In this document: positions 14,710 to 23,352 of the stretch, piece after piece
Numbering within the stretch: position 1 is the first letter of the stretch
Layout: the number at the start of each line of letters is the position of its first letter
Source: Prevotellaceae bacterium KH2P17
GTDB taxonomy: Bacteria; Bacteroidota; Bacteroidia; Bacteroidales; Bacteroidaceae
Reading direction: 5' to 3'
Assembly (NCBI GenBank): GCA_900199655.1
Contig: FZRE01000005.1
Span: forward strand, 115,051 to 179,050
DNA: 64,000 nt
Program-made: the position numbers and the translations under genes
The notes under the pieces: model-generated
What the model saw: only the letters and a program-made list of their open reading frames with translations
Database searches by the model: none
What the model was told of the DNA's origin: nothing

Positions 14710-16680
14710 TTAAGCATCGATGTTGGCATAGGTTGCGTTCTGCTCGATAAACTCGCGGCGGGGTTCCACGTCATCGCCCATGAGCATGGAGAATATCTCG
14801 TCGGCATCGGCTGCATTTTCTATTGTGACTTGCTTGAGCAGCCGGGTTTTGGGGTCCATGGTGGTTTCCCAGAGCTGTTCGGGGTTCATTTCGCCCAAAC
14901 CTTTGTAGCGTTGGGTGTGCAGCTGCTTGTCATCATCGTTGCCGTCCAGATACTTGTCGATGAATGCCTGCCGCTGTTGCTCGGTGTAGCAGTACTCACT
15001 TACCTTCTTGTAGGAGCACTTGTAGAGCGGTGGAGTGGCAATGTAGAGGTGCCCCTCTTCGATAACTTTTGGCATGAAGCGGTAGAACAGCGTCATAATC
15101 AGGGTGTCAATGTGTGAGCCATCGACGTCGGCATCGGTCATGATGATAATCTTGTCGTAGCGCAACTTGTCGATGTTGGCCTCGCGGTCGTCCTCACCGT
15201 CTACGCCGAAGCGCACGCCGATGGACTGGATGATGTTCATCACCGACTCTGCCTCGAACACCCTGTGCCACTGCACCTTCTCCACATTGAGTATCTTACC
15301 GCGCAACGGCAGGATGGCCTGTGTGTAGCGGTCGCGTCCCTGCTTGGCAGAACCGCCGGCAGAGTCGCCCTCTACGAGGAAGATTTCGCAGTCCTTGGGG
15401 TCCTTGTTGGAGCAGTCGGCCAGCTTGCCGGGCAGTCCGCCGCCGCTCATCACGCTCTTGCGCTGTACGCTCTCGCGTGCTTTGCGGGCTGCAATACGTG
15501 CAGTGGCGGCCAAAACAACCTTCTCGCATATCTTCTTAGCTTCTGCCGGATGCTCCTCCAGATAGTAGGTGAGCGCCTCGCCCACGGCCTGCTGCACGGC
15601 TCCTGCTACTTCGCTGTTGCCCAGCTTGGTCTTTGTCTGGCCCTCGAACTGCGGTTCGGCCACCTTGATGGATATCACGGCGGTGAGTCCCTCGCGGAAG
15701 TCTTCGCCTGCAATCTCTATCTTGGCCTTCTCAATCTGCTTGGATATAACGGGGTCGGCATCGGCATAAGACTTCAGCACACGGGTGAGTGCGGCGCGGA
15801 AGCCCGTGAGGTGGGTGCCGCCTTCTATGGTGTTGATGTTGTTGACGTAAGAATGAATGTTCTCGGAGTAGTCGGTATTGTACATGATAGCTACCTCGAT
15901 GGGCACGCCCTGCTTCTCGGTCTTGAGGTAGATAACGTCGTCGAAGAGGTGGTTACGGTGGCGGTCAACATAGCGAACGAACTCCTTGAGCCCGTCCTTG
16001 GCATGGAACACCTCCTGCCGGGTTTTGCCCTCGGCGTCCGAACGCAGGTCGGTGAGCGTTATCTTGATGCCTGCATTGAGGTAGGCCAGCTCACGCATGC
16101 GGCGTGCCACAATGTCCCACTGGAACGTGGTGGTAGTAAAAACGGTGGCATCGGGCCAGAACTGCTGCCGCGTACCGCGCTTGTCGGTAGTTCCCACCAC
16201 CTTGACAGCATACAGGGGCTTGCCCTTTTCGTATTCCTGTTGATAGATTTTGCCGTCGCGGAACACCTGAGACGTCATGTGCGAGGACAGTGCGTTCACG
16301 CAGCTTACGCCCACTCCGTGCAGTCCTCCAGACACTTTGTAAGAACCCTTGTCGAACTTTCCTCCGGCGTGGAGCACCGTCATCACGACTTCCAGAGCCG
16401 ACTTGTGCAGCTTCTTGTGCTCATCAACGGGAATACCACGGCCGTCATCCTCTACTGTTACCGAGTTGTCGGGGTTGATAGTTACCTCGATGTTGTGGCA
16501 AAAACCTGCCATGGCCTCGTCGATAGAGTTGTCGACGGTCTCGTTTATCAGGTGGTGCAATCCCTTTTCGCTGATGTCGCCAATGTACATAGCCGGGCGT
16601 TTGCGCACGGCTTCAAGCCCTTCCAGGACCTGGATGTTACTGGCCGAGTAATTATTCTCAATGTTCTGATTTTCTGCCAT
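14710..16680 (-). CDS. gyrB: DNA gyrase subunit B
   Basis: 656 residues. ATPase subunit of the type II topoisomerase that supercoils DNA with GyrA. GHKL ATPase motifs: NETVDNSIDEA, EDDGRGIPVD and GGLHGVGVSCVNALS. TOPRIM metal site: LVEGDSAGGSAKQGRDR and MTDADVDGSHI. C-terminal QRYKGLGEMNPEQLW. It lacks the roughly 170-residue insertion of proteobacterial GyrB, as is usual in this phylum. Own promoter and terminator. The ParE alternative is less likely given the strong GyrB-type C-terminus, but gyrA is not in view. Confidence 0.95.
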   Translation of the reverse strand: MAENQNIENNYSASNIQVLEGLEAVRKRPAMYIGDISEKGLHHLINETVDNSIDEAMAGFCHNIEVTINPDNSVTVEDDGRGIPVDEHKKLHKSALEVVMTVLHAGGKFDKGSYKVSGGLHGVGVSCVNALSSHMTSQVFRDGKIYQQEYEKGKPLYAVKVVGTTDKRGTRQQFWPDATVFTTTTFQWDIVARRMRELAYLNAGIKITLTDLRSDAEGKTRQEVFHAKDGLKEFVRYVDRHRNHLFDDVIYLKTEKQGVPIEVAIMYNTDYSENIHSYVNNINTIEGGTHLTGFRAALTRVLKSYADADPVISKQIEKAKIEIAGEDFREGLTAVISIKVAEPQFEGQTKTKLGNSEVAGAVQQAVGEALTYYLEEHPAEAKKICEKVVLAATARIAARKARESVQRKSVMSGGGLPGKLADCSNKDPKDCEIFLVEGDSAGGSAKQGRDRYTQAILPLRGKILNVEKVQWHRVFEAESVMNIIQSIGVRFGVDGEDDREANIDKLRYDKIIIMTDADVDGSHIDTLIMTLFYRFMPKVIEEGHLYIATPPLYKCSYKKVSEYCYTEQQRQAFIDKYLDGNDDDKQLHTQRYKGLGEMNPEQLWETTMDPKTRLLKQVTIENAADADEIFSMLMGDDVEPRREFIEQNATYANIDA

Positions 16681-16706
16681 TTGCTTTTTTCAAAATGATT
16701 AGTATG

Positions 16707-16714
16707 CAAAGTTA
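16707..16714 (-). promoter_or_regulatory. -7 promoter box of gyrB
   Basis: TAACTTTG on the minus strand with TTTC about 20 nt upstream as a near -33 element. Leader about 24 nt to the ATG at 16680. Confidence 0.6.
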
Positions 16715-16791
16715 CTAAAAAATCGCCATTCGTCGAAACTTTTAGGTGCTAAAAATGCCAAAAAGCGGCCTGCTTTACGGCTTGTTTTTAC

Positions 16792-16799
16792 TACCTTTG
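16792..16799 (+). promoter_or_regulatory. -7 promoter box of the hypothetical gene at 16809
   Basis: TACCTTTG fits the consensus. It lies only 9 nt before the ATG at 16809, implying a nearly leaderless mRNA, and excludes the ATG at 16746. Confidence 0.5.
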
Positions 16800-16808
16800 C
16801 AGGTAGAT

Positions 16809-17495
16809 ATGAATTTTCCGGCCGTTTGCATAACCATCTTTCTCTTTGTGCGGTTCGCCCTCCCGGTGAAAGGGGCAGCTGCTTTCGGCGTAACCGACTT
16901 CGGCTACAGCCGTACCGAAGGCGCCGCCTCGTTCGATGCCCAGGTAGATTTTCCCGTCGAGGGCAGTGCCGCCGTGATGCGTTCCGTACGCGAGTGGATA
17001 TGCGGAGTGCTGGAGATTGAATCGCCGGGAGCGATGGATGGCATGCTCTTCAAGGACCTGCTGAAGCGCAGTGCGATGCAGTTCCTGACCCAGACCGACC
17101 GCGGCAGCCGCAAGGTAGAGATAACCTGGAGCTTTGAAGACCCCCAGTGTGTAACCTTCCAGTCCGTCATTACCGACCGTGACTCGGTGACATGGATAAG
17201 CGAAGACTGCGCTTCGTTCAGCAAGAAGGACGGCCACCGCATCACTGCAGCCGAGATTTTCAGCTGCAGCGAGGCGCAAGTCAAGCAGCTGATGTGGCAG
17301 TTCCGCGCCGACCTGCCTATGGAGGCAGCCGGCCCCGGAGAGCTGTATGTGGGCAACGCGGGCTTCATCGACGGCTGGATAGTGGTGATAGGCCCGGCCC
17401 GCAACCACTCCGGAGCGGCCTACAAGATACGCTACCAGGCGGCCGAACCTTGGCTGCAGGCTCACGGCAAGGGTGGGGGATACTACCACGACTAA
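16809..17495 (+). CDS. Hypothetical exported protein, weakly DUF3298/RsiV-like
   Basis: 228 residues with a probable signal peptide (MNFPAVCITIFLFVRFALPVKGAAA). The mature part has alternating beta and helical segments. FSKKDGHRITAAEIFSCSEAQVKQLM and the late AAEPWL motif recall the DUF3298 C-terminal domain found in RsiV-type proteins, but the similarity is weak by eye and the function is unknown. The start was chosen from the -7 box just upstream. It is divergent from gyrB and convergent with rpsT. Confidence 0.7.
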   Translation: MNFPAVCITIFLFVRFALPVKGAAAFGVTDFGYSRTEGAASFDAQVDFPVEGSAAVMRSVREWICGVLEIESPGAMDGMLFKDLLKRSAMQFLTQTDRGSRKVEITWSFEDPQCVTFQSVITDRDSVTWISEDCASFSKKDGHRITAAEIFSCSEAQVKQLMWQFRADLPMEAAGPGELYVGNAGFIDGWIVVIGPARNHSGAAYKIRYQAAEPWLQAHGKGGGYYHD

Positions 17496-17511
17496 CCCCC
17501 GCAAACGCTTA

Positions 17512-17541
17512 AAGGCCGTCATCCTTGCGGATAACGGCCTT
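17512..17541. terminator. Bidirectional hairpin between the hypothetical gene and rpsT
   Basis: AAGGCCGT (17512-17519) pairs with ACGGCCTT (17534-17541), and the inner ATCC/GGAT extends the stem. The T tract is poor on both strands, so efficiency is uncertain. Confidence 0.6.
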
Positions 17542-17567
17542 CAGTATGCGATGCAAAAGAGGCTATA

Positions 17568-17822
17568 TTAGCCCAGCTTGCTGATATGCAGACACAGACT
17601 TGACTTCAAGTTTGCGGCCTTGTTCTTGTGAATGATGTTGGTCTTAGCCAACTTATCCAACATTTTCTGTACGGCGGGGTACAGCTTTACTGCCTCGTCC
17701 TTGTCAGTAGTTGCGCGGAGCTTGCGAACTGCATTACGCATTGTCTTGGCGTAGTACTTGTTATGCAGAGTCCGGGTCTTGGTCTGACGGATTCTCTTAA
17801 GTGCTGATTTGTGATTTGCCAT
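17568..17822 (-). CDS. rpsT: 30S ribosomal protein S20
   Basis: 84 residues, the usual length. Binds 16S rRNA in the small subunit body. It begins [17 protein letters not shown], the family signature, and is a lysine/arginine-rich helical hairpin throughout. It lies 26 nt downstream of the tRNA-Glu gene on the same strand and is probably on the same transcript. Confidence 0.97.
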   Translation of the reverse strand: MANHKSALKRIRQTKTRTLHNKYYAKTMRNAVRKLRATTDKDEAVKLYPAVQKMLDKLAKTNIIHKNKAANLKSSLCLHISKLG

Positions 17823-17848
17823 CTCTGTTTTATACTTTTATTTCATTA

Positions 17849-17923
17849 TGGTAGTCCCTAGCAGAGTCGAACTGCTCTTTAGAGAATGAAAATCTCTCGT
17901 CCTAACCGATAGACGAAGGGACC
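17849..17923 (-). tRNA. tRNA-Glu (anticodon UUC)
   Basis: 75 nt including an encoded CCA end. Acceptor arms GGTCCCT and AGGGACT pair with one G-T. The anticodon arm AGAGA-TTTTCAT-TCTCT gives anticodon TTC. The T arm contains GCAGTTCGACTCTGC. All arms fold as expected. Confidence 0.97.
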
Positions 17924-18014
17924 GTCGTCTCGAATTGCGGGTGCAAAGTTATAGGTTTTTATCCGAATGGCCAAATATTATGAATAAAATTTTCCGTGTG
18001 TGCTTCTTTTTTCG

Positions 18015-18022
18015 TATTTTTG
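18015..18022 (+). promoter_or_regulatory. -7 promoter box of recO
   Basis: TATTTTTG, about 31 nt before the ATG at 18053. It lies inside the longer frame that opens at 17996, supporting the later start. No good -33 element. Confidence 0.5.
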
Positions 18023-18052
18023 CTTGGTTTTAAACTCCAAACACAACGAGCC

Positions 18053-18778
18053 ATGCTGATACGGACAAACGCCATCGTGCTCAGGTCGCTCAAATACAGC
18101 GACTCGCAGGTCATAGTCGACATGCTGACCGAGCAGTCGGGGCGCGTCTCCTTTATCTGCCGGCTGGCCAAAACCGCCAAGGGAAAGCTCAAGAAGCAGC
18201 TCTTCCAGCCCCTTACCATTCTCGAGATAACCTACGACAGCCGCCCCCGCGTAACCCTGCAGCGCATTACCGACGCGTGCATCCGCCAGCCCTTCGGCTC
18301 CATACCGTTCCATCCTTACAAGCTAACCATATCGCTCTTCATCGCCGAATTCCTGCTTTACAGCACGCGCGACGAACAGCAGGACCTGCCCCTCTACCAG
18401 TACGTGGAGAGCAGTGTGCGCTGGCTCGACGCCACGGTGCGCAGTTTTGCCAACTTCCACCTTGTGTTCATGATGCGGCTCTCGCGCTTCATCGGCTTCT
18501 TTCCCAATCTGGAAGACTATCGGAGCGGCGATTTCTTCGACCTGCGCAACGGCATTTTCTCCACGCTTCCGCCTCTGCATCCCGACTATCTCAGCCCGCA
18601 GGAGTCGGCCAAGATAGGGTTGCTCATGCGCATGAACTACGAGTCGATGCACCTCTTCGTCATGACGCGCGCCGAGCGCAACCGCTGCACCGAGCTCATC
18701 CTCGACTACTATCGCCTCCACGTGCCCGGCTTTCCCGAGCTGAAGTCGCTCCCCGTGCTGCGCGAACTTTTTGAGTAG
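18053..18778 (+). CDS. recO: DNA repair protein RecO
   Basis: 241 residues. Loads RecA on SSB-coated single-stranded DNA in the RecFOR pathway. The N-terminal OB-fold (LIRTNAIVLRSLKYSDSQVIVDMLTEQSGRVSFICR) is typical. A helical C-terminal domain follows. The zinc-finger cysteines of some RecO proteins are absent, as in many Bacteroidetes members. Transcribed alone, with a 22-nt-period array 40 nt after the stop. Confidence 0.93.
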   Translation: MLIRTNAIVLRSLKYSDSQVIVDMLTEQSGRVSFICRLAKTAKGKLKKQLFQPLTILEITYDSRPRVTLQRITDACIRQPFGSIPFHPYKLTISLFIAEFLLYSTRDEQQDLPLYQYVESSVRWLDATVRSFANFHLVFMMRLSRFIGFFPNLEDYRSGDFFDLRNGIFSTLPPLHPDYLSPQESAKIGLLMRMNYESMHLFVMTRAERNRCTELILDYYRLHVPGFPELKSLPVLRELFE

Positions 18779-18794
18779 CGGGCCGGCTTGTTTA

Positions 18795-18890
18795 CAATGT
18801 TTTTCCCGGAGCTATGCTTCGGGCTCGTTGAATGATACGTTCAAGGGGGCTGAAGATGCCATTCGGGGGGCTTGAATGATACCTTTTGCA
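18795..18890. repeat. 22-nt-period stem array, locus B (3 units plus a worn one)
   Basis: Units start at 18817, 18839 and 18861, with a decayed one at 18795 ending GGAGCTATG. Units 1 and 3 have TTCGGG opposite TTGAA, which pairs by G-U only in plus-strand RNA, the recO strand. Confidence 0.85.
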
Positions 18891-19051
18891 GTTTTCCTTG
18901 TAAGTAATTGACTATCAAATACTTGTATTTAGGATTGGCGGAGGGCGCTTTTTGTGATATTCTTTTCTTTTTTCCGCTCTTTCATAAGAGCGGATAATGT
19001 GTGTTTTTTGTATTCGTTGTGTTGACAGAATGTTATCAATCCTGCCGTTCA

Positions 19052-19192
19052 TCATCCCCTCCTCCGCCTCCCCTTTCCAAGGGGAGGATACCAGTTTGTC
19101 TTTTTGCTATATTTATAAAAGTAGGTAATTGGTGTCTGCTTGTGGGCGCCAGCGTATCCTCCCCTTAGAAAGGGGAGGTTAGGAGGGGATGA
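19052..19192. repeat. REPIN-like palindrome pair 4 (141 bp)
   Basis: Starts TCATCCCCTCC and ends GGAGGGGATGA. Palindromes are at 19067-19087 and 19158-19178. The interior is unrelated to the other pairs. Confidence 0.8.
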
Positions 19193-19381
19193 TTTTGCAA
19201 GCTGCAGGCAGCTCATTCACAATTTATCATTCACAATTCACAATTTGGGAGGGGATGATTTTGCAGGCTGCAGGCAGCTAATTCACAATTCATCATTCAC
19301 AATTCACAATTTGGGAGGGGATGATTTTGCAGGCCGCAGGCAGCTAATTCACAATTCATCATTCACAATTCACAATTTGGA
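19184..19381. repeat. 66-bp tandem repeat, three copies
   Basis: Copies start at 19184, 19250 and 19316, with a truncated fourth at 19382. Each has AGGGGATGATTTTGCA, then a GCAGGCAGCT segment, then ATTCACAATT-type A/T-rich direct repeats. The first copy begins within the right end of the 141-bp palindrome pair. The open frame through it (a 22-residue repeat) is not a real protein. Confidence 0.9.
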
Positions 19382-19517
19382 CGAGGATGATTTCTATTGC
19401 AGGGGGTGTAGGTTTTGATGGAAACTCTTTGCCAATTTGGCCTTAATACATAGGCTGTTACTGAGACTTTAGAAACAAACTGGCGGCGCGGCAGCGCATT
19501 TTCAGCAGCTAAATCAC

Positions 19518-19772
19518 GACCTCGGAGAGGTCGTACATTCATGTAACCGCATGACAGAGAGGACGCGTAGCGGACGACTTGTCATGCGGATATAGGCCTA
19601 CACAGATTGTTCGACCCCAGCGGGGTCGCCCTGCATCGTGCCTGATGGCATGCAGTGTAAGGGCGTCTCCTCCGGAGACGGGCCGCTATCAGCAGCATAT
19701 CCGCATGCCAACTCGGTCGCTACGCGGCCTCCTCGGCATGCGGTTACCTGACAAGTCGACCTCTCCGAGGTC
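19518..19772. repeat. Modular palindrome island 2
   Basis: GACCTC-GAGGTC at 19518-19532. A hairpin module from GTAACCGCATG at 19543. Central CGACCCC/GGGGTCG and then GTCTCC/GGAGAC dyads, in the opposite order to island 1. An inverted module ending GGCATGCGGTTAC at 19735-19747. GACCTC-GAGGTC at 19758-19772. The outer ends are 205 bp apart, exactly as in island 1. Confidence 0.85.
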
Positions 19773-19980
19773 ATCCACAGCTATATAAGGATAGCGGTAA
19801 AAGGCTAAATTGGCATTCTGGAGCTTACATCGACCGGCAGAAAATCGACTTTAGAGGGTCTGTATGCAGTAGCATGAAAGCAGCAGGCGGGCAGCTGACA
19901 TATACAAAAGAGAACACTTTCAGCAAACAAGAGGTTGAATTACGGACGAACAGCCGTTATAAACCGAAATGTAGGAGATG
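19773..19980. other. Intergenic stretch without recognised features
   Basis: Between island 2 and the yqeY terminator no ORF, RNA or repeat is recognisable. Confidence 0.5.
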
Positions 19981-20022
19981 AAAAATCCCCGGACGGAAAC
20001 TATGCTGTCTCCGGCCGGGGAT
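19981..20022 (-). terminator. Rho-independent terminator of the ftsZ-yqeY end of the dcw cluster
   Basis: ATCCCCGG (19985-19992) pairs with CCGGGGAT (20015-20022). On the minus strand it is followed by TTTTT. It closes the long division operon. Confidence 0.88.
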
Positions 20023-20043
20023 AGTGGTGTGGCTGTGCGGCTG

Positions 20044-20493
20044 CTATGAAAGCAGCTGCCTGACTATCTTGGAGATGGTGCTGCCGTCGGCCTTGCCGGC
20101 CAGCTGCTTGCTTGCCATGCCCATTACGCGCCCCATGTCTTTCATGGTTGATGCGCCGGTCTGGGCGATTATCTCCTTGACGGCTTGCTCTATTTCGGCC
20201 TCGCTGAGCGGCTTGGGCAGATATTCTTCGATGACCTGAACCTGCGCCAGCTCCTCGTTGGCCAGGTCCTGGCGGTTGGCTGCGGTGTAGGTGGCAGCGG
20301 TCTCCTTGCCCTGTTTGGCCAGTTTCTGCAGTATCTTCAGGGCGGCGGCATCTTCCAGGGTGTCGTTTGCTCCGGGTGCTGTCTTGGCCTCGATGAACAC
20401 CTTCTTGATGTTGCGCAGCGTCTCCAGGCGCACTTTGTCGCGTGCCTTCATGGCCGCCTTGATGTCTTCGCTGATGGTTTCAAATAGTGACAT
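20044..20493 (-). CDS. yqeY: GatB/YqeY domain protein
   Basis: 149 residues, normal length. YqeY proteins match the C-terminal tail domain of GatB; a role in tRNA-dependent amidation is assumed but not shown. Visible are SLFETISEDIKAAMKARDK, LAKQGKETAATY and the C-terminal STMKDMGRVMGMASKQLAG motif. It is the last gene of the dcw run, 18 nt after ftsZ, and is followed by a terminator, so it is co-transcribed with ftsZ. Confidence 0.94.
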   Translation of the reverse strand: MSLFETISEDIKAAMKARDKVRLETLRNIKKVFIEAKTAPGANDTLEDAAALKILQKLAKQGKETAATYTAANRQDLANEELAQVQVIEEYLPKPLSEAEIEQAVKEIIAQTGASTMKDMGRVMGMASKQLAGKADGSTISKIVRQLLS

Positions 20494-20511
20494 GTTGGTT
20501 TCTCCTATATT

Positions 20512-21846
20512 TTATGCAAAGCTGATGACGCCCTGCACGGGTTCATTCTTGTCCTTCTCGTCGTCTCCTGCTTCGCCCGAAGCCTGCTTGCGTATTTCCT
20601 CCAGCATCTGCCGGGTGCGCTTGTAGGTGGGCGTGTTCTCAACAGCCAGGATTACGTCCTCGTTGTCAAGGTCTTCGGGGCGGAAGAGGAAGATGTGCGG
20701 GCGGCGCTTGTACTGCGTGTTGTTGGAGTCTTTGCCGTAGTAGCGGTTGCGGCGGTCCTGCCTTTCGGCGGCCTTCTCTTCCTCCTGAGCAATGCGGTCG
20801 GCCTCCTCCTGGGTGTGCTTCTTGCCCAGGTGACTGTTCATTCCGTCGACGTCTTCGATACCGAAGCCGGTGGCGAGGATGGTTACCTTGACCTTCTTGT
20901 CGAGCTCCGGGTCGATGGCGATGCCCCATTTGATTTCGAAATCGCTGCCGAACTTGGCCATGAAGTCGTTCACATCGTTCATCTCGTCCATCATGAGGCC
21001 GGTGTTCTCCTGGTTCTTCTTCTCGCTGGCAAAGGCGATGCTGAGCAGTATCTTCTTGGAGTTGTAGATGTCGTTGTCGTTGAGCAGCGGCGAGTTCAGT
21101 GCGTCCTCGATGGCTTTCTTCACACGGCCTTCGCCCTCGCCGTAGCCGGTGCTCATGATGGCTACGCCCCCGTCTTTGAGCACGGTCTTAACATCATTGA
21201 AGTCGAGGTTGATGAGTCCGTGGGTTGTTATGATTTCGGCAATGCTCTTGGCGGCAATGCTGAGGGTGTCGTCGGCCTTGGCAAAGGCGTTGAGAACGGA
21301 GAGTTCGGGGTATATCTCGCGCAGCCTTTCGTTGTTGATAACGAGGAGCGCGTCGACGTGTTTGGCCATTTCCTCGACGCCGTCGAGTGCCTGGTCAATC
21401 TTCTTGTCGCCCTCGAAGCGGAAGGGAATGGTGACAATGCCCACGGTGAGGATGCCCAGTTCCTTGCTCACGCGGGCTATCACGGGGGCTGCTCCGGTGC
21501 CGGTGCCGCCGCCCATGCCTGCGGTGATGAAGGCCATCTTGGTTCCGTCGGCCAGCATGTCGTGTATGTCGCCTATCGTGTCCTCTGCAGCTTGGCGGGC
21601 GCGGGCGGGCTTGTTGCCGGCTCCCAGTCCCTCCTTGCCGAGCTGCAGGTGCACGGGCACAGGGCTGTCGTCGAGTGCCTGCTTGTCGGTATTGCAGAGC
21701 ACGAAGCTCACATCGTGTATGCCTTCGCGGTACATGTGGTTCACGGCGTTGCCGCCGCCACCGCCAACTCCTATGACCTTGATGATGCTGTCTTCCTTCT
21801 CGGGCTCACCGAAGTCGAGTATTGTAGGTTTATTGCTGTCTGCCAT
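20512..21846 (-). CDS. ftsZ: Cell division protein FtsZ
   Basis: 444 residues. Tubulin-like GTPase that forms the division ring. The GTP signature GGGTGTG is at 112-118, with GVGGGGGNAV near 26 and the catalytic T7 loop NLDFNDVKTVL near 214. The globular core ends near 320 and is followed by a charged linker of about 110 residues (glutamine/arginine-rich, RIAQEEEKAAERQDRRNR). The C-terminal peptide that should bind FtsA is not of the canonical proteobacterial form; DNEDVILAVENTPTYKR is a likely conserved segment. Directly after ftsA. Confidence 0.98.
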   Translation of the reverse strand: MADSNKPTILDFGEPEKEDSIIKVIGVGGGGGNAVNHMYREGIHDVSFVLCNTDKQALDDSPVPVHLQLGKEGLGAGNKPARARQAAEDTIGDIHDMLADGTKMAFITAGMGGGTGTGAAPVIARVSKELGILTVGIVTIPFRFEGDKKIDQALDGVEEMAKHVDALLVINNERLREIYPELSVLNAFAKADDTLSIAAKSIAEIITTHGLINLDFNDVKTVLKDGGVAIMSTGYGEGEGRVKKAIEDALNSPLLNDNDIYNSKKILLSIAFASEKKNQENTGLMMDEMNDVNDFMAKFGSDFEIKWGIAIDPELDKKVKVTILATGFGIEDVDGMNSHLGKKHTQEEADRIAQEEEKAAERQDRRNRYYGKDSNNTQYKRRPHIFLFRPEDLDNEDVILAVENTPTYKRTRQMLEEIRKQASGEAGDDEKDKNEPVQGVISFA

Positions 21847-21886
21847 AATCTGTAGTGTTTATTGTCTTGTTGGATGTACGGTTTTG

Positions 21887-23335
21887 TTATTCTTCGGAGA
21901 TGACGTCCTTGCCGAACTTCTTGAGCACGCCCCATGCCTTGTGCCACACGCTGTTCTCGCGTTTTTCGCGGGCTATGCGCTCTTCCTCCTCGGCTTCTGC
22001 CCTGCGGCGGGCTTCCTCTTCTTCGAGTCTGCGGCGGCGTTCCTCCTCTTCGGCCTTCTGTTTCTCGGCCTCTGTGAGCACCACTCCGCTGCCGGCGGTC
22101 TCCGTAATGGTGCGCGGCTTCTGGTGGATGTCGGTCAGCGGGGCTGCCGGTTTCTGCGTTCCGGCCTCAAAGAGGTCGTTGGTAATCTCGCTGCCGGCGC
22201 AGTTCATGTCGCCCTTGATGAGCAGTCCGAGGATTGTATTCATGGTTCCGTCGTGCGAGGTGATGTCAGCATGGTTTGAATTGACCGGTTCAGAGACGAA
22301 CTTCGCCGTCCGTATCTTGCCTATATGCGTGCGGTTGGTGAATGCGCGCTCAATGTTCTTGAGGTTGGAGCCGCCGCCCGTGAGGATGATTCCACCCAAG
22401 AGCTTGTCGCTGTACTCGTTGGGAACCTGCGCGCAGACGTTCTCCACAATCTCTTCTACTCGTGCTTCGACGATGTCGATGAACTTTCTGCTCTCCACGT
22501 TGCGGTCCTGGTCGATGGGATAAGTGAGTGTATTGTCGATGTCGTCGTTAGGAGTAAAGGCGCTGGCGTACTTGAGTTTCATCTCTTCGGCACGCGCCTC
22601 GTCCACTTGCAGAGAGGCAATGTCCTTGGTAATGTTGTTGCTTCCGAGCGGTATCACGCTGAGATGGCGCAGTATGTTCTTGAAGTAGACGGACACGGTG
22701 GTGGTGTCGGCGCCCAAATCTACGAGCATGCAGCCGCCGCGCTTCTCGGTTTCGGTGAGCACGCTGTCGGCCAGTGCCAGCGGTGCAATGTACAGGTCGG
22801 CTATGGCCAGGCCTGCCGTTTCGAGGCATTTGTTGAGGTTACGGTAGTAAGCTTTGCGCCAGAGAATGTTCAGGAAGTTGCCTTCCAGCCTGTTGCACTG
22901 TATGCCCACGGGGTCGAGCTGGTACTGGTTGTCGACCTTGTACTCCTGAATGGTGGCGTCGAGTATCTCCTGTTCGGGGTACGTCATGTTGCGGTTGGCG
23001 TCCATCAGCTCGTTAATCATGGTCTGGGTAACGATGGTGTCGGCCGGCAGATCTTTCACAATGACGTTCTTCACACTGCGGATAGACTGGCCGCCAACGC
23101 CCACATAGACGTGTGCAATCTTGGTTTTAAGGGCTGTTTCCAACTTCTTGACGATGCTGGTTAGGCTGACTACGGTCTTGTCAATATTGTAGACCACACC
23201 CTTGCGTATGTATTGGGTGGAATCCTCCTTTGCAACAGCCAGGATGGTAATGCTGCCGTCGAGGTTCTTCTTACCTGCTACGCCGGTTATCTTCGACGAT
23301 CCCAGTTCAATAGCTACTATAAATTCCTTTGCCAT
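21887..23335 (-). CDS. ftsA: Cell division protein FtsA
   Basis: 482 residues. Actin-like ATPase that tethers FtsZ to the membrane. The N-terminus has the phosphate 1 motif VAIELGSSKITGVAG, with LVDLGADTTTVSVY (phosphate 2) near 215 and ILTGGGSNLKNIE (adenosine) near 325. After the core, about 70 residues are almost wholly charged (Glu/Arg/Ala-rich, likely a long single helix), followed by an amphipathic C-terminal helix (SVWHKAWGVLKKFGKDV), the expected membrane-targeting sequence. In the order ftsQ-ftsA-ftsZ. Confidence 0.96.
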   Translation of the reverse strand: MAKEFIVAIELGSSKITGVAGKKNLDGSITILAVAKEDSTQYIRKGVVYNIDKTVVSLTSIVKKLETALKTKIAHVYVGVGGQSIRSVKNVIVKDLPADTIVTQTMINELMDANRNMTYPEQEILDATIQEYKVDNQYQLDPVGIQCNRLEGNFLNILWRKAYYRNLNKCLETAGLAIADLYIAPLALADSVLTETEKRGGCMLVDLGADTTTVSVYFKNILRHLSVIPLGSNNITKDIASLQVDEARAEEMKLKYASAFTPNDDIDNTLTYPIDQDRNVESRKFIDIVEARVEEIVENVCAQVPNEYSDKLLGGIILTGGGSNLKNIERAFTNRTHIGKIRTAKFVSEPVNSNHADITSHDGTMNTILGLLIKGDMNCAGSEITNDLFEAGTQKPAAPLTDIHQKPRTITETAGSGVVLTEAEKQKAEEEERRRRLEEEEARRRAEAEEEERIAREKRENSVWHKAWGVLKKFGKDVISEE

Positions 23336-23352
23336 ACGTTATTATTTCATTA

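Noticed and set aside
15265..16698. 477-residue plus-strand ORF over gyrB
   Set aside because: Antisense shadow of gyrB; no family features, and the gyrB frame has full motif support.
19140..19418. Open frame encoding a 22-residue repeat protein
   Set aside because: It is the translation of the 66-bp non-coding tandem repeat and starts inside a REPIN-like element; no promoter or family signature.
20695..21855. 386-residue plus-strand ORF over ftsZ, and the 376-residue ORF next to it
   Set aside because: Antisense shadows of ftsZ and ftsA caused by high-GC codon use.
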